From Pseudoalteromonas sp. NBT06-2 (lineage in GTDB: Bacteria > Pseudomonadota > Gammaproteobacteria > Enterobacterales > Alteromonadaceae): a stretch of 64,000 bases of DNA. The number at the start of each line of letters is the position of its first letter. Positions within the stretch are counted from its first letter, which is position 1. Shown here one piece after another: positions 36,413-45,232 of this stretch. Made by a program: the position numbers and the translations under genes. The notes under the pieces were generated by a model. The model was not told the DNA's origin. It did not search any database and saw only the letters and a list, made by a program, of their open reading frames with translations. The stretch covers positions 20,016 to 84,015 of the forward strand of contig NZ_NQMR01000025.1 of assembly GCF_002276045.1 (NCBI RefSeq). Reading direction: 5' to 3'.

Positions 36413-37738
36413 CTACAACGCTGATGTTTTTTTATTATCTCTGTCATGGGCTAAATCCCCCATAACGTAGGTTTCACGTACAGTACGGTCATCACCTAAT
36501 GTAGTTAATACAAATAAACGCTCTAGAATGTCTTTAGTATTGTTCATACGAACACGCATTAAATCTGTTGATTTGTAATCCAAAACAATAAAGTCTGCTT
36601 CTTTACCTGACGTAAAGTTACCAATTTTATCGTCTAAATCTAATGCAGAAGCACCACCTAAAGTCGCTAAGTAGAATGATTTAAGCGCAGTCAGTTTTTC
36701 ACCTCTTAACTGCTGAATTTTGTAAGCCTCGTTTAGTGTTTGTAATTGAGAGAAGCTTGTACCACCGCCCACATCAGTACCTAAACCCACATCTACGTTA
36801 TACTCTTCTGCTTTTTTCAAGTTAAATAAACCACTACCTAAAAATAAGTTTGAAGTTGGACAATAAGATAAAGATGAGTCTGTATCACTTAACCTTTGAT
36901 ATTCGCTATCACATAAGTGTATGCCGTGTGCAAATATACTACGCTTGCTTAATAAACCGTGTTTATCGTAAACATCTAAATAATTTTCACATTCTGGAAA
37001 TAAATCGCTTACCCAAGCACATTCATTTTTATTTTCAGATAAATGAGTATGCATAAATACATCTGGGTATTCTTCAAGTAATTGACCGGCTTTATGTAAT
37101 TGCTCACTGGTGCTAGTTGGTGCGAAACGAGGGGTTACAGCGTAATGCAAACGACCTTTGCCATGCCATTTTTCAATAAGCGATTTTGATTCTTCATAAC
37201 TCGATTGCGCTGTATCAGTTAAGTTATCTGGTGCATTGCGATCCATCATGACTTTACCGCAAATCATACGTACATTGAGATCTTGGGCTTGTGTAAAAAA
37301 CGCATCTACTGATTCAGGGTGCACAGTACCAAATACCAAAGCCGTTGTTGTGCCATTAGTGAGTAATTGATCTAAAAAGAATTGCGCCCTTGGTTTAGCA
37401 AAGTTTGTATTACCAAATTGCGATTCAGTTGGGAAGGTATAAGTTTCTAGCCATTCTAATAATTGCTCACCATATGAGCCTATAATTTCAGTTTGCGGAT
37501 AATGAATATGTGTATCAATAAAACCAGGTATTAATAAACCATTATCGTGATGCTTTACCGCAGTATCGATTGATAACGTCGGTAAAATATCACTCGCCAA
37601 ACCGACAGTTTCAACCAAGCCATCTTTCACAACAAGAACACCATCTTCAAAATATTGATAACTTTGTTCATTGTCTTTAGCAGGATCGCTTAAAAAATGT
37701 AAAATTTCACCGCGAAATGCTTTTGTTGTATTACTCAT
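36413..37738 (-). CDS. guaD: Guanine deaminase
   Basis: GuaD hydrolyses guanine to xanthine and ammonia; it is a cytosolic amidohydrolase with a TIM-barrel. The 441-residue protein has the metal motif PGFIDTHIHYPQ (HxH), FMHTHLSEN, FAHGIHL, and the downstream LGTDVGGGTSFS carrying the metal-binding aspartate. It opens with a beta-sandwich (FRGEILHF). It follows allA by 42 bases on the same strand and supplies xanthine to the XdhAB enzyme encoded upstream. Confidence 0.94.
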   Translation of the reverse strand: MSNTTKAFRGEILHFLSDPAKDNEQSYQYFEDGVLVVKDGLVETVGLASDILPTLSIDTAVKHHDNGLLIPGFIDTHIHYPQTEIIGSYGEQLLEWLETYTFPTESQFGNTNFAKPRAQFFLDQLLTNGTTTALVFGTVHPESVDAFFTQAQDLNVRMICGKVMMDRNAPDNLTDTAQSSYEESKSLIEKWHGKGRLHYAVTPRFAPTSTSEQLHKAGQLLEEYPDVFMHTHLSENKNECAWVSDLFPECENYLDVYDKHGLLSKRSIFAHGIHLCDSEYQRLSDTDSSLSYCPTSNLFLGSGLFNLKKAEEYNVDVGLGTDVGGGTSFSQLQTLNEAYKIQQLRGEKLTALKSFYLATLGGASALDLDDKIGNFTSGKEADFIVLDYKSTDLMRVRMNNTKDILERLFVLTTLGDDRTVRETYVMGDLAHDRDNKKTSAL

Positions 37739-37780
37739 AAAGTTATTAACCTTGAACTTAATTTTACTATTTATATATTT

Positions 37781-38314
37781 CTAAAAACGAATTGTGATTT
37801 TTTGTTCATCTATTAAGGCGATTTCATCACAGTTATCACCTTTACCACCGCGATCTACAACTAAAAAGTCACTTTGCTCATTAAGGGCTAAACAGAAGTG
37901 ATGCCAGGTTCCTTTATGATAATTAACGCCTTGTTCTGCTGTGGCTAAAAATACACGTATTTTTGTTAAGTCTAGATCACCCTTAGGTGCGACAACCACT
38001 AAATACGGATTAGTTCCCATAGGTATAAATGCTTGACTACCTTTAGGGTGACGTTCCATCATGCCAATCTGAATTGGCAAAGCCAAAGGCGTAGAACGGA
38101 AAATATTTATTATGGCTTTACCATCATTATCAGTGACATCAACATCAGCTAAATTATGATAACGCGTTGTGAAACCTTGATTAATTTCAAAGCTTTTAAC
38201 AGAATCAACACATTCAATTACATCACCAAATTCAGTAAATTCAGCCGCAACTAATGGCACTGCTTCAATAAATTTTTTACCTTTGTCATCTTCATTGATA
38301 TAACAGTGCTGCAT
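37781..38314 (-). CDS. allA: Ureidoglycolate lyase
   Basis: AllA splits ureidoglycolate into glyoxylate and urea, the last purine-ring step here. The 177-residue protein is a cupin that follows E. coli AllA (160): FTEFGDVIE, GFTTRYHNLADVDV, ERHPKGSQAFIPMG, AEQGVNYHKGTWHH and VVDRGGKGDNCDE. About fifteen extra N-terminal residues precede EAVPLVAAEF. Only two bases separate its start from the HIU hydrolase stop, so the two genes are translationally coupled. Glyoxylate then feeds malate synthase G in the same cluster; no urease is seen for the urea. Confidence 0.93.
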   Translation of the reverse strand: MQHCYINEDDKGKKFIEAVPLVAAEFTEFGDVIECVDSVKSFEINQGFTTRYHNLADVDVTDNDGKAIINIFRSTPLALPIQIGMMERHPKGSQAFIPMGTNPYLVVVAPKGDLDLTKIRVFLATAEQGVNYHKGTWHHFCLALNEQSDFLVVDRGGKGDNCDEIALIDEQKITIRF

Positions 38315-38316
38315 AA

Positions 38317-38658
38317 CTAACTGCCTCTATAAGTTGAGTAACCATAAGCAGTTAATAACAATGGAATATGGTAATGAGTACCATTGCTATCTATGCTAAA
38401 TACGATATCAACATAAGGATAAAAACCTTGCTCTTGATTTAAGTCAAAATAAGACTTAGTATCAAAATGCATACGGTAGTTACCTGCATCTAATACAAGA
38501 TCATCATCTAACAAACCTGCAATACGACCATCTTCATTGGTGATCCCTTGTGAAATCACTTGCCATTGCCCTGCTACTTCTTTAAATAATTGAATAGGTA
38601 CTGAGCTCGCTGGTAGCCCTTTTGTTGTATCTAATACGTGAGTTGTTATTTGGCTCAT
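38317..38658 (-). CDS. uraH: 5-hydroxyisourate hydrolase (transthyretin-like)
   Basis: HIU hydrolase converts 5-hydroxyisourate to OHCU, the second step of the urate-to-allantoin route. The 113-residue protein has the transthyretin-like fold with THVLDTTKGLPASSVPI at the N-terminus (catalytic His), DGRIAGL (Arg), HYHIPLLL (His) and the diagnostic C-terminal tetrapeptide YRGS. It lacks a signal peptide, so it is cytosolic, while PuuD acts at the membrane. It lies between uraD and allA. Confidence 0.95.
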   Translation of the reverse strand: MSQITTHVLDTTKGLPASSVPIQLFKEVAGQWQVISQGITNEDGRIAGLLDDDLVLDAGNYRMHFDTKSYFDLNQEQGFYPYVDIVFSIDSNGTHYHIPLLLTAYGYSTYRGS

Positions 38659-38758
38659 TTGTTTTCCTAAATGCTGTTATTTAGTCTTAAGGTCTTGCTA
38701 AACTTAATTCAAACCGAATTTCGAGTGTTACATCTTGTTCTGAACCTTATGTCTTATC

Positions 38759-39259
38759 CTAAGAGAACTTATTTAATCTAATATGGAAGATTTTACGTTG
38801 CTCTTCTGCGGCATTTTTAAATTCAGTTTCACGATCATTATCTATACGCGCTTCTAATAGAGCCAACATTTGCGCTGCACTTTTACCAGTAGCACATACA
38901 ATGAAAATAAAACCAAATTTGCCATGATAATCATCATTGCCTTTTGCTAAGGCTTTAATGGTTGCTTCATCTGCCGCATTCATGCCCGATTGCTCACCCG
39001 CTGCTAGCCTTTTTGTATTAGCGTACTTTTTCATTAAGCTACTGACGTCACCAATTTTAGGATGACCATCAAAGGCTTCTAAATAATCACCTTCTGATAA
39101 TCCAATCCAGTTTGAATTTGCAGCTTCAAATAAGGCATCTAAATCTACATAAGGACGAGACTCCACCATTTTTGATACCCAAGCACTTGATGTACAACAC
39201 TGCATAAATGCATGTTTTGCTTGTGCTACGTCCATTGCGTTAATGTCTTGAAAATTCAT
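38759..39259 (-). CDS. uraD: OHCU decarboxylase
   Basis: UraD decarboxylates 2-oxo-4-hydroxy-4-carboxy-5-ureidoimidazoline to S-allantoin, the third step of the pathway. The 166-residue all-helical protein has FDGHPKIGD (catalytic His, in the family HPRIG position), EQSGM, and the C-terminal KFGFIFIVCATGKSA motif, then a final RKIFHIRLNK. It is placed between uraH and allantoicase, in step order with neighbours. Confidence 0.94.
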   Translation of the reverse strand: MNFQDINAMDVAQAKHAFMQCCTSSAWVSKMVESRPYVDLDALFEAANSNWIGLSEGDYLEAFDGHPKIGDVSSLMKKYANTKRLAAGEQSGMNAADEATIKALAKGNDDYHGKFGFIFIVCATGKSAAQMLALLEARIDNDRETEFKNAAEEQRKIFHIRLNKFS

Positions 39260-39325
39260 AATGCACCTTTAAACAATAAAAATGCTTCTCATCCCTGAAA
39301 AGCCAATGAAAACTGATTTGTTAAT

Positions 39326-40342
39326 CTATTTCGGTAAGCCAAATAAACGCAAGCGAGAAATTCCGCCATCAGGGTATATATTTAGGCGAATATGGCTAAA
39401 TGCATTACTGCCACTCGTTATCTCATTAATAAATAAATGTTCACGATCTGCAAAAAGCTTGGTTTTACAGATCACTTCTTGCCATTCAACATTGCCATCT
39501 AATACATCTTTGTCTTTACCATTAGTTGCTTCTAGCGAAAAAGTATCTGGGAAGTTACCTTTAAAGTGGGCTGTATCTACAATCAGTTTTTGCAAGTCAC
39601 CAGGAACCGCTAATTTTACAATTGACCAATCAGGACCCGGATCACGACGGCGTTTCGTTTCCCAACCATCGCCCATATTCACACCACGACCAGGCATAAT
39701 AAGATTACTTTTATCGCTAAAGAACATATCTGAACATAACAAAGCACGGGCACCATTTTTAATAGATGCTAAATCAATTAATTCACCTTCAACAAAATTA
39801 TTAGGATCTAATTTAGGATCGCCATAAACGCGAAAACGTGCGACACCGCCATCAGGAAACATATTCAACCTAACATGAGTCCAAACTTGCTCTTTATTTT
39901 CTAAATCATCATTAACAGGAAAAAGGTTTTGGCTATGTGCAGCTGTAGAGCTTTGCTTTAAAATCGTTGTCCAAACTGCATCGTTTATATCGCCATCACA
40001 ATGACATGCTTCAACTGAAACAGATTGCGGTGCATTGCCTCTAAAGTGATTTGTGTCTATATCAAAACCACGGATCACACCAGGAACACCAAGACGAATT
40101 GTACACCAGTCAAATTCACGACCATTATCACGGCCATAGCTACGACGTGACTCCCAACCATCCATCCATTTACCACGATCGGTAAATTTTTCTTCGATAA
40201 AAATACCACGACCTGGTTTGATCAGATTTTCCATTTCAGCAAAAAAATCATCGCTACAAGCGAGTGTTTCGCCACCTAAACGTGCCTGTGCCATATCGAT
40301 AAAATGTTGGGTGTAATAAGTGTTCAATTCCTCTTGATTCAT
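39326..40342 (-). CDS. alc: Allantoicase
   Basis: Allantoicase hydrolyses allantoate to ureidoglycolate and urea. The 338-residue protein is built of two similar jelly-roll domains, as in fungal and bacterial allantoicases: each has GRG(I/V)...DGWE(S/T)(K)RR and a D...HFKGN/HFRGN element (DTNHFRGNAPQSVSVEA and DTAHFKGNFPDTFSLEA). The internal duplication is plain. Use of allantoicase rather than allantoate amidohydrolase (AllC) means that two ureas are released per allantoin. It lies 126 bases downstream of allB. Confidence 0.94.
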   Translation of the reverse strand: MNQEELNTYYTQHFIDMAQARLGGETLACSDDFFAEMENLIKPGRGIFIEEKFTDRGKWMDGWESRRSYGRDNGREFDWCTIRLGVPGVIRGFDIDTNHFRGNAPQSVSVEACHCDGDINDAVWTTILKQSSTAAHSQNLFPVNDDLENKEQVWTHVRLNMFPDGGVARFRVYGDPKLDPNNFVEGELIDLASIKNGARALLCSDMFFSDKSNLIMPGRGVNMGDGWETKRRRDPGPDWSIVKLAVPGDLQKLIVDTAHFKGNFPDTFSLEATNGKDKDVLDGNVEWQEVICKTKLFADREHLFINEITSGSNAFSHIRLNIYPDGGISRLRLFGLPK

Positions 40343-40401
40343 TTGTTTCTCTCTGTTGTTTTAGCCCGATATTAATCGTGCACACTTTGATTAAACAAAC
40401 G

Positions 40402-40461
40402 CGACTAAAGTCCCGTCTATCGCTTTTCATTTTTAAGCTGCACGACTAAAGCACAGTCTAT
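40402..40461. repeat. Imperfect direct repeat between allB and alc
   Basis: GCGACTAAAGTCCCGTCTAT (40401-40420) and ACGACTAAAGCACAGTCTAT (40442-40461) are two similar 20-base units. The CGACTAAAG core recalls REP-like sequences and the end hairpin of the IS605-type element at 63 kb (on its opposite strand). The meaning is uncertain. Confidence 0.4.
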
Positions 40462-40468
40462 ATTCACT

Positions 40469-41866
40469 CTAAATTCGGCCTTTAAGTAAAGGTTGACCTA
40501 CAGGTGTATTAATAAATTCATCATTGTCATAAACGGTTTGGCCTCGTAAATATGTACGCTCTACACGCCCTCTTACAATGCGCCCTTCGTATGGTGTAAT
40601 TTTGTGCCTATGCTTAATCATCTCATTGGTAATTACGTATTCAGATTCATCATCAAACACGATAAAATCAGCGTGATAACCCACTTTGATATGACCTTTA
40701 ATATGATCCATACCAATAAATTTTGCTGTTTGCGCACTCATCCAATGGGCGATATCGGTTAAATCAAAGCCACGCTCTGTAGCTTGTGTCCAAATCAAAG
40801 GTAATCCAAATTGCAGTGCTGAAATTCCACCCCAAGCTTTTTCTACATCCCCACTATCAATATGTTTTAATTGCGGTGTACATGGAGAGTGATCAGATAC
40901 AATAAAATCAATTACGCCATTTTTAAGACCTTGCCAAAGTTGATGACGGTTATCGTTTTCACGAATTGGCGGACAACATTTAAATAATGTTTTACCATCA
41001 GGAATTTCTTCAGAAAATAAAGTGAGGTAATGCGGACAAGTTTCAATTGTTAAACTGAGACCTTCTTCACGGGCAGCCTTAATACTACTGATCGCTTCAG
41101 CACTTGATAAATGCACAATATGAACATGACAGTCTTGATCATTCGCTTTCACTTCTCGGTTCAGATCTATCATCATATCAATGGCATCATTTTCCCAAGA
41201 CTTAGGGCGAGAATCTAAAAATGTTTGATAACTATGACCTATTTCAGCGGGTTCACTATTACCACAATCAAGCTCTGCATGAATTAAATAAGGCGAGTTA
41301 TGTTTCGCTAAAATCGGCATGGCTTTGCGTAAATCATCCACTTCCATATTTGGAAACTCTTCAATGCCAGAGTCTATTAAAAATGATTTAACACCTAACA
41401 CACCTGCATCTAATAATTCATCTAAATCATTTACGCTATCAGGAATAACACCACCCCAAAAACCACAATCAACCCAAAGTTTATCAACTACAGCATCTAG
41501 TTTTTCATCAAATGCCTGTTTGTTAATGGTTACTGGAATACAGTTTAAAGGCATATCGACTAATGTAGTAATACCACCCGCTGCCGCAGCTTGAGTCGCA
41601 GTATTAAAACCTTCCCATTCAGTACGTCCTGGTTCATTAATATGCACATGACTATCAACTAAACCTGGCATTAATACTTTATTACCTAAATCTTCAACTG
41701 CGCAACCAGGCTCACAATTGTATTCTCTGATCGAATCTATCAGTCCATTTTTAATAATAACAGTAGCTGCATGAACGCCTTTTTCTGTCACAACACGTTG
41801 GCTGCGAATGGCAAAATGATTTGTCGGATTTTGGTTTTTAATATTGCTACTAGACATCTTTTTCAC
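40469..41866 (-). CDS. allB: Allantoinase
   Basis: AllB opens the hydantoin ring of allantoin to give allantoate; it is a cytosolic di-metal amidohydrolase. The 465-residue protein has LVDSHVHINEPGRTEWEGF (HxH metal motif), the metal-bridging lysine in GVKSFLIDSG, IVHLSSAEAI (His), and VSDHSPCTPQLK (catalytic Asp). Length is close to E. coli AllB (453). It starts a run of pathway genes after xdhC, with a 102-base gap. Confidence 0.94.
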   Translation of the reverse strand: MKKMSSSNIKNQNPTNHFAIRSQRVVTEKGVHAATVIIKNGLIDSIREYNCEPGCAVEDLGNKVLMPGLVDSHVHINEPGRTEWEGFNTATQAAAAGGITTLVDMPLNCIPVTINKQAFDEKLDAVVDKLWVDCGFWGGVIPDSVNDLDELLDAGVLGVKSFLIDSGIEEFPNMEVDDLRKAMPILAKHNSPYLIHAELDCGNSEPAEIGHSYQTFLDSRPKSWENDAIDMMIDLNREVKANDQDCHVHIVHLSSAEAISSIKAAREEGLSLTIETCPHYLTLFSEEIPDGKTLFKCCPPIRENDNRHQLWQGLKNGVIDFIVSDHSPCTPQLKHIDSGDVEKAWGGISALQFGLPLIWTQATERGFDLTDIAHWMSAQTAKFIGMDHIKGHIKVGYHADFIVFDDESEYVITNEMIKHRHKITPYEGRIVRGRVERTYLRGQTVYDNDEFINTPVGQPLLKGRI

Positions 41867-41968
41867 TCTTAGTTAATTGTGTTATGCGACATTTTGATTG
41901 TTATTGTCATCGCTATCTTGCGCTTTTAATGCAAACCATCGCTTACTAATTTATGTTGTTTACGTTTT

Positions 41969-42877
41969 TTATTGCGTAAGTTCCGCGCTACCTTTTTGCT
42001 CTTGGCTTTGATCCGTTTGTTTAGCATACTGTTCTTGATCATCAATCATTGATTTTAATTGTGTCCACTCAACACCTTGTTTATTTGGTGTCGGCTCAAG
42101 TTCTGCTTGATATAAGCCAATAATTTCACCAACAATTGATACCGCAACTTCCATCGGTAACTTACCTGGAACATTACTTAAGCCCACAGGACATGCGATT
42201 TTGTTTACTAATTCTTTTTTTATGCCGCGATGGTCGAATCTTTGTTGAAATCTCTTCCATTTAGTATCTGAACCAATTAAACCTAAATACTTAAAGTCTT
42301 CACGCTTTAAGATGGCACTGCAAATATCAAAATCTCTTTGGTGGTTATGAGTTAAAACAACGTAATAACTATTAGCTGGCATATTGGCAATTTCATCAAT
42401 AGGGTTATCTGTGATCACGTGATTGGTATTATTAGCCGCTACTTCAGGGAATAATTCTTCACGTTCATCTACCCAATGTAATTTAACCGGTAAACCTGCA
42501 AGCATAGGGGCGATTGCATGGCCAACATGACCGGCACCAAATAACATAATATTGATATGTGAGCTGGTAAAGCTTTCAAATAAAACACTTGTTGTACCAC
42601 CACAACATTGGCCCAATTTGGGACCTAATGGAAAGTGCTCTAAATGCTGCATTTGCTCGCATTTAGCTAAAATATCTAAAGCAATTTTTGTTGCTTTATG
42701 CTCTAAATGACCACCACCTATGGTATCGAATGAGGCGTGACTACTTACCACCATCTTGGTGCCACTATCTCTTGGAGCAGAACCACGAACACCAAGAATT
42801 GTCACTAAAACATACGCTTCGCCTTTAGCTGTTAATTCTTTTACTGCGTCAACCCAACAGGTATTTGGTGTCATCAT
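41969..42877 (-). CDS. xdhC: Xanthine dehydrogenase accessory protein XdhC
   Basis: XdhC binds molybdenum cofactor, promotes its sulfuration and delivers it to XdhB. The 302-residue protein has the N-terminal XdhC/CoxI domain (VTILGVRGSAPRDSGTKMVV, LGQCCGGTTSVLFE) and a C-terminal Rossmann-like domain (MLFGAGHVGHAIAPML, GLIGSDTKWKRFQQR, ACPVGLSNVPGKLPMEVAVS), the standard layout. It follows xdhB by 18 bases in the xdhA-xdhB-xdhC order typical of bacteria. Confidence 0.94.
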   Translation of the reverse strand: MMTPNTCWVDAVKELTAKGEAYVLVTILGVRGSAPRDSGTKMVVSSHASFDTIGGGHLEHKATKIALDILAKCEQMQHLEHFPLGPKLGQCCGGTTSVLFESFTSSHINIMLFGAGHVGHAIAPMLAGLPVKLHWVDEREELFPEVAANNTNHVITDNPIDEIANMPANSYYVVLTHNHQRDFDICSAILKREDFKYLGLIGSDTKWKRFQQRFDHRGIKKELVNKIACPVGLSNVPGKLPMEVAVSIVGEIIGLYQAELEPTPNKQGVEWTQLKSMIDDQEQYAKQTDQSQEQKGSAELTQ

Positions 42878-42895
42878 GGTTCTACTCCTACATTT

Positions 42896-45232
42896 TTACT
42901 GTGCTTTCATTTGTTGAACAGCCATCAAGACACGCTCAGGTGTTGCTGGCGTATGTAAAATTGGGCTCAACCTATAATTACTTACACTTGATACTGCATC
43001 TCTTAATGCAGACCAAACTGAAATAGCTAACATAAATGGTGGTTCACCTACAGCTTTAGAGTTATAAATTGTGGCTTCACGATTTGGTTCATTTTGTAGC
43101 AGTTCTACATTAAATATTTCTGGCATATCAGCGATAGCTGGAATTTTATAAGTTGCCGGACCATTGGTCATGAGGCGACCTTTTTCATTCCAAACAAGCT
43201 CTTCAGTGGTTAACCAACCCATACCTTGAACAAATGCACCTTCAATTTGACCTAAGTCGATTGCAGGGTTAAGTGAGTCACCTACATCATGTAATACATC
43301 AACACGTTCAACTTTATATTCACCTGTTAGGGTATCAATTAAAACTTCTGAACATGACACTCCATTTGCGTAATAGAAAAATGGGCGACCATTGGCTTTA
43401 TCGCGGTTATAATGAATTTTTGGTGTTTTATAAAAACCAGTAGAAGATAAAGAAACGCGATTCATATAAGCCAATTGAATTAGCTCTGCAAATGCCATGA
43501 CTTTTTCTTCGCCAATATGCACTTGATTATCTAAGAACATCACTTCATCTTGCCTGACTGAAAAATGCTCGCTTGCAAATTTCACTAATCTTGCACGAAT
43601 TTTTTTTGCTGCATTTTGTGCTGCTTTACCATTTAAATCTGTACCTGATGATGCTGCCGTAGGTGAGGTATTTGGCACTTTATCAGTACGAGTTGCACTG
43701 CATACAATATTATCAATATCTACTTGGAATTCTTGTGCGACAACTTGCGCTACTTTGGTATTTAAGCCTTGCCCCATTTCAGTACCACCGTGATTTAACT
43801 GAATTGAGCCATCTGTATAAAGATGAATTAGGGCACCTGCCTGGTTTAAATGCTGCACTGTAAATGAAATGCCAAATTTAACCGGGGTGAGAGCGATGCC
43901 CTTCTTCAAGAATGGATTTTCTTTATTAAACTTGGCGATTTGGGCACGACGTTTTTGATACTCACAATCAACTTCAAGCTTTTCGATCATCATAGGTAAA
44001 ATATTATGTTCTACCGTTTGACCATAATGAGTAACATTCCTATCTGTTTGACCATACAAGTTTAATTTACGCACTTCTAACGGATCTTTTCCTACTTTAC
44101 GAGCAATATCATCCATGACACCTTCAATAGAAATCATACCTTGTGGACCACCAAATCCACGATATGCCGTATGTGATACTGTATTGGTTTTACAACGATT
44201 ACCAACAACATGAGCATGCTCTAAAAAGTATGCGTTATCACTGTGGAACATAGCACGATCAACAATGGCATCAGATAGATCAGGTGAATAACCACAGTTG
44301 CCGTTAATATTAAATTCAATGCCTTTAATTAAACCTTCACTATCAAAGCCTGTACGGTAATCATTTTCGAACGGATGACGCTTTCCTGTTAAAGTCATAT
44401 CATCAACACGATTTAAACGTAATTTAACGCATCGACCCGTTTTATTAGCAAGTAATGCTGCAATGCATGCCCAAGGTGCTGCTTGTGTTTCTTTTCCACC
44501 AAAACCACCACCCATACGGCGCATATCCACAACGACTTTATTAAATGGAATATTTAATACTTCGGCTACTAAAATTTGTACTTCTGAAGGATGTTGGCTT
44601 GAAGTGTAAATAATCATCCCGCCATCTTCTGTAGGCTCTGCGCTTGAGATCTGCCCCTCTAAATAAAAATGTTCTTGACCACCAATTTTAAGCGCGCCTT
44701 CTAATACATGCTCACTGCTATCAATTGCAGCTGGTGCATCACCACGACTTTGTGTATGTGTTGGACGGACAAAATTATTTTTAGCTAATGCATCTTTTAC
44801 CGATAAAACAGGCTCTAGTTCTTTATATTCAACAACAGCTAACTTTGCTGCTTTTACTGCAACCTCATGACTTGTAGCAGCAACGGCAAACAGGGCTTGG
44901 CCCATAAATTCAACTTTATCTAAAACAAGTACTGGATCACCTTTAAATACAGGGCCAATGTCGAGATGTCCTGGTACATCAGTTGCGACTAAAACATCAA
45001 CAACACCTGGTGTCGCTTTAACTTTGCTTAAATCTATAGATTTAACAATGCCATGCGCAATTGTTGTTTGACCAATTGCACCATGAAGATGATTTGCCAT
45101 TATTGGACGGTCATCGATATATAAAGCTTTACCGCTCACATGTTTATCAGCACTTTCATGTTTTCTAGAAACACCAACTTTACCTATGACATTGCTAGAT
45201 TTTTTACTTGGTAATTGGGTTAACTTACGCAT
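42896..45232 (-). CDS. xdhB: Xanthine dehydrogenase, molybdopterin-binding subunit
   Basis: XdhB is the large catalytic subunit that hydroxylates hypoxanthine to xanthine and xanthine to urate at the molybdenum centre. The 778-residue protein has GKALYIDDRP near the N-terminus, MRRMGGGFGGKETQA (Moco contacts), TAYRGFGGPQGM with the substrate-binding arginine, HGGTEMGQGLNTKVAQ, and the catalytic glutamate in KAVGEPPFMLAISVW. Its first codons overlap the end of xdhA by 8 bases, so the two are translationally coupled. Confidence 0.95.
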   Translation of the reverse strand: MRKLTQLPSKKSSNVIGKVGVSRKHESADKHVSGKALYIDDRPIMANHLHGAIGQTTIAHGIVKSIDLSKVKATPGVVDVLVATDVPGHLDIGPVFKGDPVLVLDKVEFMGQALFAVAATSHEVAVKAAKLAVVEYKELEPVLSVKDALAKNNFVRPTHTQSRGDAPAAIDSSEHVLEGALKIGGQEHFYLEGQISSAEPTEDGGMIIYTSSQHPSEVQILVAEVLNIPFNKVVVDMRRMGGGFGGKETQAAPWACIAALLANKTGRCVKLRLNRVDDMTLTGKRHPFENDYRTGFDSEGLIKGIEFNINGNCGYSPDLSDAIVDRAMFHSDNAYFLEHAHVVGNRCKTNTVSHTAYRGFGGPQGMISIEGVMDDIARKVGKDPLEVRKLNLYGQTDRNVTHYGQTVEHNILPMMIEKLEVDCEYQKRRAQIAKFNKENPFLKKGIALTPVKFGISFTVQHLNQAGALIHLYTDGSIQLNHGGTEMGQGLNTKVAQVVAQEFQVDIDNIVCSATRTDKVPNTSPTAASSGTDLNGKAAQNAAKKIRARLVKFASEHFSVRQDEVMFLDNQVHIGEEKVMAFAELIQLAYMNRVSLSSTGFYKTPKIHYNRDKANGRPFFYYANGVSCSEVLIDTLTGEYKVERVDVLHDVGDSLNPAIDLGQIEGAFVQGMGWLTTEELVWNEKGRLMTNGPATYKIPAIADMPEIFNVELLQNEPNREATIYNSKAVGEPPFMLAISVWSALRDAVSSVSNYRLSPILHTPATPERVLMAVQQMKAQ

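Noticed and set aside
40401..40461. A remnant of the IS605-type end between allB and alc
   Set aside because: The shared CGACTAAAG core is only 9-11 bases and no transposase remnant accompanies it; kept only as an imperfect direct repeat.
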